DNA of 19,954 nt from PVC group bacterium. Lineage in GTDB: Bacteria > Verrucomicrobiota > Kiritimatiellia > UBA8416 > PXDI01. A program made the position numbers and the translations under genes. This document shows, in pieces, positions 8,290-14,496 of the stretch (the stretch's first letter is position 1; each line of letters begins with the position of its first letter). The notes under the pieces are model-generated. The model was not told the origin of the DNA. It did not search any database and was given only the letters and a program-made list of their open reading frames with translations. The DNA lies in the NCBI GenBank assembly GCA_003565095.1, contig PXDI01000254.1, positions 1-19,954 of the forward strand. The letters are read 5' to 3'.

Positions 8290-8323
8290 CAACGAAAACC
8301 GGCCGGCTTCTGTAACTTTTTTA

Positions 8324-8351
8324 TTGACCCTGCGTACAACGCGGTTATGAT
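8324..8351 (+). promoter_or_regulatory. Candidate promoter of rpsT
   Basis: TTGACC (8324-8329) and TATGAT (8346-8351) are separated by 16 bases, both close to consensus. The start would be near 8358, leaving a leader of about 80 bases before the rpsT ATG. The spacer contains GCGTACAAC (8332-8340), also present in the proBA promoter. Confidence 0.6.
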
Positions 8352-8437
8352 ACGTCGGTTTTTGAATGATTGATCAGGACTGTTGCATAAGACTGTTGCG
8401 GCAGAGATAGTGAATAAAGAGAGGAAATGGTGCAGGC

Positions 8438-8701
8438 ATGCCCAATATTAAGAGCGCAAAGAAACGTGTAAAGCAATCGGCCGTAAACGAAGTGAGAAAC
8501 CGCAGTGAACGCAGCCGCGTGACGACCGCCCGGCGTAAGTTTACCGGGGCAATCGAATCAGGTGACAGCAGCGCAATGGAAGAAAGTTACCGCGAGTTCT
8601 GCTCGGTGGTCGACAAAGCCGCTAAACACGGTATTATCAAGAAAAACACGGCCGACCGCAAAAAAGGCCGCGCGGCAATTGCATTGCGCAAAGCCGGCTG
8701 A
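8438..8701 (+). CDS. rpsT: 30S ribosomal protein S20
   Basis: The product is 87 residues, the family length. It is very basic, with the typical MPNIKSAKKRVKQS opening, the RNRSERSRVTTARRKF helix, and the end segment HGIIKKNTADRKKGRAAIALRKAG. S20 is a primary binding protein that holds 16S rRNA helices in the body of the 30S subunit. It is transcribed alone, divergent from proBA and convergent with the LptE-like gene. No strong Shine-Dalgarno stands at normal distance; GAGAGGA is about 14 bases before the ATG. S20 is known to repress its own translation in E. coli, and weak initiation here would fit such control, though that is inference. Confidence 0.98.
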   Translation: MPNIKSAKKRVKQSAVNEVRNRSERSRVTTARRKFTGAIESGDSSAMEESYREFCSVVDKAAKHGIIKKNTADRKKGRAAIALRKAG

Positions 8702-8702
8702 A

Positions 8703-8733
8703 ACTGCGCTTACTTACTGCCGCAAGCGCAAGT
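8703..8733. terminator. Weak hairpin between convergent rpsT and LptE-like genes
   Basis: ACTGCGCTT (8703-8711) can pair with AAGCGCAAGT (8724-8733) with one bulged A. A competing pair TTACTT/AAGTAA (8710-8715, 8730-8735) overlaps it. There is no T-run, so this may be a simple transcript-end hairpin rather than a true intrinsic terminator. Confidence 0.3.
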
Positions 8734-8739
8734 AAACTC

Positions 8740-9264
8740 TTACCAGTATTCAACTACGCTTCTGACAATCCGGCGGGCAAGATTGGCGGCAGCCCCCGGC
8801 AAGGCGTTTGCCTTTGCCGAGGCCAGGTCCCCGCCGGGATCAAAATCGTGTTCGCCATGTACACTGGCGCGCGCAATTTCTTCACCGTTAGCTGTACGCG
8901 TGAAAAGTACATCTGCATATATCCACATGCGGTATTCACTGGTTGCCCGGGTATCATCACGATCATAACGTACCGGCTCAAGTTTAAATCCGGTCAGAAC
9001 CACCTCCAGAACAGCATCCGCGCTATCAATATCGGCAATCCTCAGACTGCCGTCGCGCTGAAATTCACTGATAACCGCCTGAGTTGCTTCGGTCTCAATC
9101 ATCGGCTCATCAGAATTATTGACAAAAGCAGGAACATAAACCGAGCGGATATCCGGCGGCAGCGAACTGCCCAGCCGATATCCCAGCCCCGTACAACCGG
9201 CCAGCAAAGAGAGACACAATGGCAATAAAAGCACTAATTTATCCAGATATGGCTTCGCCGGCAT
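8740..9264 (-). CDS. lptE: LptE-like outer-membrane lipoprotein (LPS assembly)
   Basis: From the ATG used here the protein has 174 residues. It starts with a lipoprotein signal: Lys near the start, a hydrophobic run LVLLLPLCLSLLAGC, and lipobox LAGC with the acylated Cys at 24. The mature part opens GLGYRLGSSLPPDIRSVYVPAF and continues with ETEATQAVISEFQRDGSLRI and a beta-rich ADAVLEVVLTGFKLEPV segment. This pattern is typical of LptE, the plug that works with the LptD barrel to place LPS in the outer membrane. Starts at 9288 (TTG) and 9273 (ATG) are possible. ATG 9264 is preferred because GGGGGAT lies at good distance and its codon begins 1 base after the upstream stop (TAATATG), implying translational coupling. 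The family call rests on pattern only. Confidence 0.75.
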   Translation of the reverse strand: MPAKPYLDKLVLLLPLCLSLLAGCTGLGYRLGSSLPPDIRSVYVPAFVNNSDEPMIETEATQAVISEFQRDGSLRIADIDSADAVLEVVLTGFKLEPVRYDRDDTRATSEYRMWIYADVLFTRTANGEEIARASVHGEHDFDPGGDLASAKANALPGAAANLARRIVRSVVEYW

Positions 9265-9265
9265 A

Positions 9266-10288
9266 TTATTCATCCCCCGGTAGTTCAACTTTTGCGTCTA
9301 ACTCATCAATCCGTTCACGAACATTTGCCGCATCCCCGCCATCAGGAAAGCGCTTGATATAATCCCGGTATGCCAGCAAAGCAGAATCGGGACGCCTGGC
9401 TATCCGGTCATAATAAACCGCCCGTTCATAGTGCATTCCGGCCAGCATTGCTTTCAACTCATCAAGATACCCCTGCACGGTCGCGCGATATTCGCTCTGA
9501 CGCCCGGGGCCGGCCAAAAATCCGGCACAGGCGGAAAGCGCGTTGCGCACCAGTTGTTCATCACGCGGATATTTTAATGCCAGCCGGCGCAGATTATCAA
9601 CCCGCCGGAAAGAAGCCTCAAGCGCAAACGGTCCACGCGGAAACCTGCGCTGCACAACATCGTAGGCCGCTATCGCGTCGGCATATCGCTTGCGGTTTTC
9701 ATGAATGCGTCCAATCATGAAATATGCTTCATCCGTCCGCTCCCAGCGCGGAGCGTTCCCCGTAATTGTCTCGAGCAGCGGCAAAGCCCGCTCTGGGGCG
9801 TTGTAGCCCGGCAAAAACAACCAGCTCATATAACGGCGGTTCATAATCTTCTCCGCCAGAGTGAACTGGTATTCCAGAGTTTCGACAAAGCCGTATTCAC
9901 CGGGATAATGCTCGATCATATACTGGAACTGGTCAAAAGCCCTGTTATAGCGCCCCGCTTCTTTCAGCAGCCGGGCATACGCCATCTGCGCTTTGGCGGC
10001 CTCGCGCGTATCGTGCCAGGTATGCACCAACGCATTATATGCACGCCGTGCCGCGCGCAAACGCCCATCTGCCTCCAACGTTTGTGCATATGCAAGCTGT
10101 TCCGCAGCAGTTTCACGGGCTGGCCGCCGAAAGAAACGCGGACGCTTGCGCCGGATTACTGAAGTCTCCGTCGCAGTCCCCCAGTCATCATCTTCAATCT
10201 GGGCGGTCCCGCCGCATACCAGCAAAAGCATGACCACACTTATAACCGTCATGAGTCGAGTGAATTTCATAAACACAAGCGTATGCAC
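9266..10288 (-). CDS. BamD-like TPR protein, exported
   Basis: The product is about 340 residues from a GTG start. It has a signal-like N-terminus (MKFTRLMTVISVVMLLLVCGGTAQI), then an acidic linker and repeated TPR-type helices: LAYAQTLEADGRLRAARRAYNAL, MAYARLLKEAGRYNRAFDQFQYMIEHYP, YFMIGRIHENRKRYADAIAAYDVVQRRFP and ALLAYRDYIKRFPDG. The spacing and the HYP/RFP turns resemble BamD, the lipoprotein that helps insert outer-membrane barrels. It is longer than E. coli BamD (~245), and the Cys in LLVCGG has Val before it, which is not a good lipobox. It could be a different TPR envelope protein such as a CpoB/YbgF relative. GGAG 5 bases before GTG 10288 and a TATAAT at 10316-10321 support this start; ATG 10270 is an alternative. 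It is followed directly by the LptE-like gene. Confidence 0.75.
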   Translation of the reverse strand: MHTLVFMKFTRLMTVISVVMLLLVCGGTAQIEDDDWGTATETSVIRRKRPRFFRRPARETAAEQLAYAQTLEADGRLRAARRAYNALVHTWHDTREAAKAQMAYARLLKEAGRYNRAFDQFQYMIEHYPGEYGFVETLEYQFTLAEKIMNRRYMSWLFLPGYNAPERALPLLETITGNAPRWERTDEAYFMIGRIHENRKRYADAIAAYDVVQRRFPRGPFALEASFRRVDNLRRLALKYPRDEQLVRNALSACAGFLAGPGRQSEYRATVQGYLDELKAMLAGMHYERAVYYDRIARRPDSALLAYRDYIKRFPDGGDAANVRERIDELDAKVELPGDE

Positions 10289-10315
10289 AATCTCTCCGCC
10301 AGTCAAGCCAGTGTT

Positions 10316-10321
10316 ATTATA
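10316..10321 (-). promoter_or_regulatory. Consensus -10 box for the BamD-like/LptE-like operon
   Basis: A perfect TATAAT is read on the minus strand at 10321-10316. The expected start is near 10309, about 20 bases before the GTG at 10288. No good -35 is found at 16-18 bases, so an activator or a different -35 usage may apply. It directly abuts the -35 box of the efp promoter. Confidence 0.45.
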
Positions 10322-10350
10322 TTGACGCTGCACCTGTCAGGCGCTAATGT
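10322..10350 (+). promoter_or_regulatory. Candidate promoter of efp-epmA
   Basis: TTGACG (10322-10327) and TAATGT (10345-10350) are spaced by 17 bases. The predicted start near 10357 leaves a leader of about 29 bases. This rules against an efp start at 10347, which would fall inside the -10 box. Confidence 0.55.
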
Positions 10351-10385
10351 TCCGCCTTCGAAATTTCTATAACAGGAGAACAATT

Positions 10386-10949
10386 ATGTATACAGCTTCG
10401 GATTTGCGCAAAGGTCTTAAAGTTCAGATCGATGGACAGCCGTGGGTAATCACTGAATTCACATTTATGAAACCCGGCAAGGGCCAGGCTATCTATACCT
10501 GCCGGCTAAAGAATATGATAACCGGATCCACGATGACTAAATCCTACCGGTCAAACGAGAAATTTGAGCCTCCGGCGCTGGAAGAAAGAGATCTGGAATA
10601 CTCCTATCCTGAAGGGGATAACTACATCTTCATGGACGAAAATTATGAACAGGTGATGATTTCCGCTGAAGTGCTCGGCAATTCACGGTTTTTCCTGAAC
10701 GAAGGAGTCAGTTGCTCCGTATTGTTTTTCAACAATCAGCCGATTGAAGTAACGTTACCGACATTTATCGAAAAACAGATTATCTATACAGAGCCGGGTG
10801 CACGCGGAGATACCGCAACGAATGTCTTGAAACCGGCCAAAATTGTGGGTGATTACGAAATACAGGTACCCCTGTTTGTCAATCAGGGCGATATTGTCAA
10901 AATCGATACCCGTACCGGTGAGTATGCTGACCGCGTACTGAAAGCTTGA
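10386..10949 (+). CDS. efp: Elongation factor P
   Basis: The product is 187 residues, one short of E. coli EF-P. EF-P binds between the P and E sites of the ribosome and rescues stalling at consecutive prolines. The loop that reaches the peptidyl-transferase centre is visible as FMKPGKGQA with the modifiable lysine at 32. The C-terminal OB domains show FMDENYEQVMI, PTFIEKQIIYTEPGARGDTA and the signature QVPLFVNQGDIVKIDTRTGEY. An in-frame ATG at 10347 would add 13 residues, but it lies inside the promoter. The ATG at 10386, preceded by CAGGAG, fits the family start. The EF-P ligase gene begins 10 bases downstream, matching the PGKGQ loop (the lysylated type rather than the rhamnosylated arginine type). 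Confidence 0.98.
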   Translation: MYTASDLRKGLKVQIDGQPWVITEFTFMKPGKGQAIYTCRLKNMITGSTMTKSYRSNEKFEPPALEERDLEYSYPEGDNYIFMDENYEQVMISAEVLGNSRFFLNEGVSCSVLFFNNQPIEVTLPTFIEKQIIYTEPGARGDTATNVLKPAKIVGDYEIQVPLFVNQGDIVKIDTRTGEYADRVLKA

Positions 10950-10959
10950 GGCGGGGGCG

Positions 10960-11859
10960 GTGAGCGCCAGTTGCGCAATGCTCGGGTTCCGCAGCCGGCT
11001 GCTTTGGGCCGTCCGCCAATTCTTTCAGGCCGAGGGCTATACCGAAGTTGAAACACCGGTACGCCTCCGCACGCCCGCACAGGAGCCCCATATCGAGGCG
11101 GAGCCTTCCGGCAGCTACTGGCTGCGCACCTCCCCCGAGTTTCATATGAAACGAATTCTGTCAGCCGGACTGCCTAAGATATTCCAGCTCGGCCCGTGTT
11201 TCCGCCGCGGAGAGCGCGGACACCTCCATCACCCCGAGTATACCATGCTGGAATGGTACCGCACCGGAACAGACTATCGCGGAATCCTTGATGAAACCAG
11301 GCGGCTGCTGTCTTTTGCCGCAACGCAAGTCCTTGCGGATAGTAAAGAAGAACATGCTGAACGATTGTTGCACGCATTGCAGGCCGATTGGGCGGTGTTA
11401 TCAGTCCGGGAGGAATACACCCGGCGCGCTGGCTGGGACCCCTTCAGCAGTTTCGATCCGGACCGCTTCGATCTGGATATGGTGAATATCATCGAACCCG
11501 GTCTTCCCCGCGGAAAACCGGCCGTGCTGATTGACTACCCTGTCCAATGTGCCGCCTTTGCACGCATCAGGCAGCACGGGCAAAGCGCCGAACGCTGGGA
11601 ACTGTATATTGACGGGATTGAGATTGCCAACGCCTACAGTGAACTGACCGACCCGGCGGAAATGCGCCGTCGCTTATGCGAAAATGCCCGAAAGAGCAGA
11701 TCCGCGCAACAAACCGTTTATCCCGACGACAAAAACCTGCTGGCGGCTATGGACAAGGGCCTCCCGGATTGCGGCGGTATCGCGCTGGGATTCGACCGCC
11801 TGGCAATGGTTTTAGCCCGCTCAAACAGCCTAGATGAGGTAATGGCCTTCCGGGAATGA
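10960..11859 (+). CDS. epmA: EF-P--(R)-beta-lysine ligase (LysRS-like, GenX/PoxA family)
   Basis: The product is 299 residues, against about 325 in E. coli. It is the catalytic core of a class II lysyl-tRNA synthetase without the tRNA anticodon-binding domain, as expected for EpmA. EpmA activates beta-lysine with ATP and joins it to the EF-P loop lysine. Class II motif 1 is around FFQAEGYTEVETPVRL. Motif 2 is FRRGERGHLHHPEYTMLEWYR (the R..E/E..R core). Motif 3 is GGIALGFDRLAMVL near the C-terminus. The WELYIDGIEIANAYSEL substrate pocket stretch is also present. The GTG start is supported by GAGG about 8 bases upstream; ATG 10978 is an alternative. It is almost certainly co-transcribed with efp. 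The partner aminomutase EpmB is not in the window. Confidence 0.93.
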   Translation: MSASCAMLGFRSRLLWAVRQFFQAEGYTEVETPVRLRTPAQEPHIEAEPSGSYWLRTSPEFHMKRILSAGLPKIFQLGPCFRRGERGHLHHPEYTMLEWYRTGTDYRGILDETRRLLSFAATQVLADSKEEHAERLLHALQADWAVLSVREEYTRRAGWDPFSSFDPDRFDLDMVNIIEPGLPRGKPAVLIDYPVQCAAFARIRQHGQSAERWELYIDGIEIANAYSELTDPAEMRRRLCENARKSRSAQQTVYPDDKNLLAAMDKGLPDCGGIALGFDRLAMVLARSNSLDEVMAFRE

Positions 11860-11898
11860 TTTATTACTGATTTTTCTGCTTTTAATTGAAGAAAAGCC

Positions 11899-11926
11899 TT
11901 GCACTGCAAAACCTTTCTGGCATACT
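11899..11926 (+). promoter_or_regulatory. Candidate promoter of gyrB-gyrA
   Basis: TTGCAC (11899-11904) and CATACT (11921-11926) are spaced by 16 bases. The start would be near 11933, making a leader of about 140 bases before the gyrB ATG. That leader contains a palindrome and a short reading frame. Confidence 0.45.
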
Positions 11927-11980
11927 CATTTAATAAGTTTACCGACGGTCGGATGGCGCGTTTTCAGAGCCACAGTTTTG

Positions 11981-11997
11981 ATGTGCAGCCTGCACAT
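11981..11997. promoter_or_regulatory. 17-bp palindrome in the gyrB leader (possible operator)
   Basis: ATGTGCAG, a central C, then CTGCACAT gives perfect 8-bp arms. It lies about 50 bases downstream of the predicted start of transcription and 75 bases before gyrB. A two-fold symmetric site of this size is typical of a dimeric repressor. It could also act as an RNA hairpin only if the 1-base loop opens, so a DNA site seems likelier. The regulator is unknown. Confidence 0.5.
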
Positions 11998-12020
11998 TCC
12001 GCTACGTCTATAAGGAACCA

Positions 12021-12092
12021 ATGAATATTAAATTTCTGCGTGGCCTATGCCGCAGCAGCAACAGGGAAATATATGTCAGCAGCCAAATATGA
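12021..12092 (+). CDS. Possible 23-residue upstream peptide overlapping the gyrB start
   Basis: An ATG follows AAGGA with 4 bases spacing and opens a 23-codon frame (MNIKFLRGLCRSSNREIYVS...) ending in TGA at 12090-12092. It runs through the gyrB start codon in another frame and ends 20 bases inside gyrB. It may couple or modulate gyrB translation. It is equally possible that it is a chance frame. The peptide matches nothing I know. Confidence 0.3.
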   Translation: MNIKFLRGLCRSSNREIYVSSQI

Positions 12093-14496
12093 TGCCACCA
12101 ACATAACTGTTCTTGAAGGCATAGCCGCAGTGCGGATGCGCCCGGCAATGTATATCGGTGACACCGGTGTGCGCGGTTTACACCATTGCGTCTACGAAGT
12201 GGTTGACAACAGCATTGACGAAGCACTGGCAGGTTACTGCACCAGCGTGCAGGTTGTGCTGAACGCTGATGGATCAGTCACCGTCAGCGACAATGGCCGC
12301 GGTATTCCCGTTGATATTCACGCCACAGAGAAAAAGCCGGCCGTCGAAGTGGTGCTGACAACTCTGCATGCCGGCGGCAAATTTGATAATGACAGTTACA
12401 AAGTTTCCGGCGGATTGCATGGCGTGGGTGTCTCGTGCGTCAACGCCCTCAGCGACTGGCTTGAAGTTGAAATCCGCCGTGACGGCCATGTCTATCATCA
12501 GCGTTTTGAACGCGGCCATGTGGCATCACAGCTTGAAACAATCGGCGAAACCAACAGCACCGGAACAAAAATAACATTTTTTCCGGATGGGTCAATATTC
12601 AATACCGGCAAATTTGAGTGGGATATTCTGGCCAACCGCCTGCGTGAACTGGCCTTTCTGAATAAAGGGGTCGAAGTCCGCCTGATGCAGGAAGATTCCG
12701 GCCGCAACGAAATATTCCGCTTTGACGGCGGCATCCGCGAATTTGTTGAGCACCTTAACCGCAGCAAGTCACCCCTGCATCCTGACGTCATCTATTTTGA
12801 AAAAGAACGTGACGGGGTTCAAGTTGAAATTGCTTTTCAGTACACCGACGCTTTCAATGAAACCCTCTTCAGCTTTGCCAATAACATCAACACGATTGAA
12901 GGCGGCACGCATCTCAGCGGGCTGCGTTCGGCTCTGACACGCACAATCAACAGCTACGCCAGAAACAACAAGCTGATAAAGAATGAGGCGGAAATAATGT
13001 CGGGCGAAGATATTCGTGAAGGCATTACCGCGATTATCAGCGTGAAGGTGCCCCAGCCGCAGTTTGAAGGACAGACCAAAACCAAGCTGGGTAATGGTGA
13101 AGTTCAGGGAATTGTTGAAGCGGTTATCAATGACGAATTGGCGGTTTACCTCGAGGAACATCCCCCGGTCGCCCGCAAAATCATCGACAAAGCTGTCCTG
13201 GCGGCAAGAGCCAGGGCGGCAGCCCGTAAGGCGCGCGACCTCACCCGCCGTAAAGGTGCGCTGGATTCCGCGGCACTGCCGGGCAAACTGGCCGACTGCT
13301 CAGAACGTGATCCGGCAAAATGTGAGCTTTATATTGTCGAAGGTGACAGTGCCGGCGGTTCCGCAAAACAAGGACGGAATCGCGAAAATCAGGCAATCCT
13401 GCCGCTGCGCGGCAAGGTGTTGAATGTTGAAAAAGCCCGCCTCGATAAAATTCTCAACAACCGCGAAATCCGCACCTTGATTACCGCTATCGGCGCAGGT
13501 ATCGGTGAAGATGAGTTTGATATCGCAAAAGTCCGCTACCATCGTATCATTATTATGACTGACGCAGATGTCGACGGTGCACATATCCGTACTTTACTGC
13601 TTACATTCTTCTACCGCCAGATGCCGCAACTGATGGAAAAAGGCTACATCTATCTGGCACAGCCGCCCCTATATAAAATCACCCGCAAAAAACATGAGCA
13701 GTATATCGAAAGCGATGAAGAGCTGACCAGCGTGCTGCTCGGGCTGGGAATGGCTGATGTAACCATGTCACGAACAGAGCATGATGAACCGGTTGACAGC
13801 GAGACCGTACAAGCACTGGTGGATATACTGCAGCGCCTGCACCGTATCGCAGAAAGCCTGCGCCGCAAAGGTATCGATTTTGAAGATTTCATCAACCTCC
13901 AGCACCCCGAAACCGGGCACTTCCCGAAATATATTGTGCATATCACCGAAAACAATAACGTAACCCGCCACTTTGTGCACACAGACACTGATCTGAAAGA
14001 ATTGCGCGCGGAGCTGGAAGCCCGGCTGGGATATTCGGTGGATACAGCTTCCGACGACTTTGATGACAGTCAGGCCGGGGATGTCTTTCGCTGGCGCGAA
14101 GTGTTTTCGGCGGAATCCCTCGGGAGACTGGCTGAACGTCTCAAGCAACTCGGGTTTTCCATTAAGCAATACGCTGAAGGCACCGAACCGGTAATCTGGT
14201 TGCGTGACGGGGAAGCCACACGACCGGTCAACTCCCTCGCGCTGCTTGTGGATGCCATCCAGACTCTCGGACGCAAAGGACTCTCCATCCAGCGCTACAA
14301 GGGTCTTGGTGAAATGAATCCAGAACAGCTTTATGAAACAACGATGGATCCAGCCAAACGCCACCTGCTGCAGGTGATGCAGGAAGATGCCATTCGCGCC
14401 GACGAAATCTTTACTGTCCTAATGGGTGACGAAGTTGAACCGCGCCGCCGCTTTATTGAAGAAAACGCATTGAATGTGAGGAACCTGGATGTCTGA
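12073..14496 (+). CDS. gyrB: DNA gyrase subunit B
   Basis: The product is 807 residues from ATG 12073. GyrB hydrolyses ATP to drive strand passage as GyrA2B2 introduces negative supercoils. The GHKL ATPase domain shows EVVDNSIDEALAG with E42 and N46, the same numbers as the E. coli catalytic Glu and Mg-binding Asn, plus DNGRGIPVD and GGLHGVGVSCVNALS. The TOPRIM domain has EGDSAGGSAKQGR from E423 and the metal-binding DADVDGAHI (D497, D499, D501). An insert of roughly 160 residues interrupts the end of TOPRIM, comparable to the long Gram-negative type of GyrB, before GRKGLSIQRYKGLGEMNPEQL. A GTG at 12040 is in frame, but AGGGA before 12073 and the E42 register favour the ATG. The stop overlaps gyrA by 8 bases. 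Confidence 0.98.
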   Translation: MSAAKYDATNITVLEGIAAVRMRPAMYIGDTGVRGLHHCVYEVVDNSIDEALAGYCTSVQVVLNADGSVTVSDNGRGIPVDIHATEKKPAVEVVLTTLHAGGKFDNDSYKVSGGLHGVGVSCVNALSDWLEVEIRRDGHVYHQRFERGHVASQLETIGETNSTGTKITFFPDGSIFNTGKFEWDILANRLRELAFLNKGVEVRLMQEDSGRNEIFRFDGGIREFVEHLNRSKSPLHPDVIYFEKERDGVQVEIAFQYTDAFNETLFSFANNINTIEGGTHLSGLRSALTRTINSYARNNKLIKNEAEIMSGEDIREGITAIISVKVPQPQFEGQTKTKLGNGEVQGIVEAVINDELAVYLEEHPPVARKIIDKAVLAARARAAARKARDLTRRKGALDSAALPGKLADCSERDPAKCELYIVEGDSAGGSAKQGRNRENQAILPLRGKVLNVEKARLDKILNNREIRTLITAIGAGIGEDEFDIAKVRYHRIIIMTDADVDGAHIRTLLLTFFYRQMPQLMEKGYIYLAQPPLYKITRKKHEQYIESDEELTSVLLGLGMADVTMSRTEHDEPVDSETVQALVDILQRLHRIAESLRRKGIDFEDFINLQHPETGHFPKYIVHITENNNVTRHFVHTDTDLKELRAELEARLGYSVDTASDDFDDSQAGDVFRWREVFSAESLGRLAERLKQLGFSIKQYAEGTEPVIWLRDGEATRPVNSLALLVDAIQTLGRKGLSIQRYKGLGEMNPEQLYETTMDPAKRHLLQVMQEDAIRADEIFTVLMGDEVEPRRRFIEENALNVRNLDV

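Noticed and set aside
11860..12072. Possible replication origin beside gyrB
   Set aside because: No DnaA boxes of the TTATCCACA type are seen, and dnaA, dnaN and recF are absent. gyrB here follows epmA.
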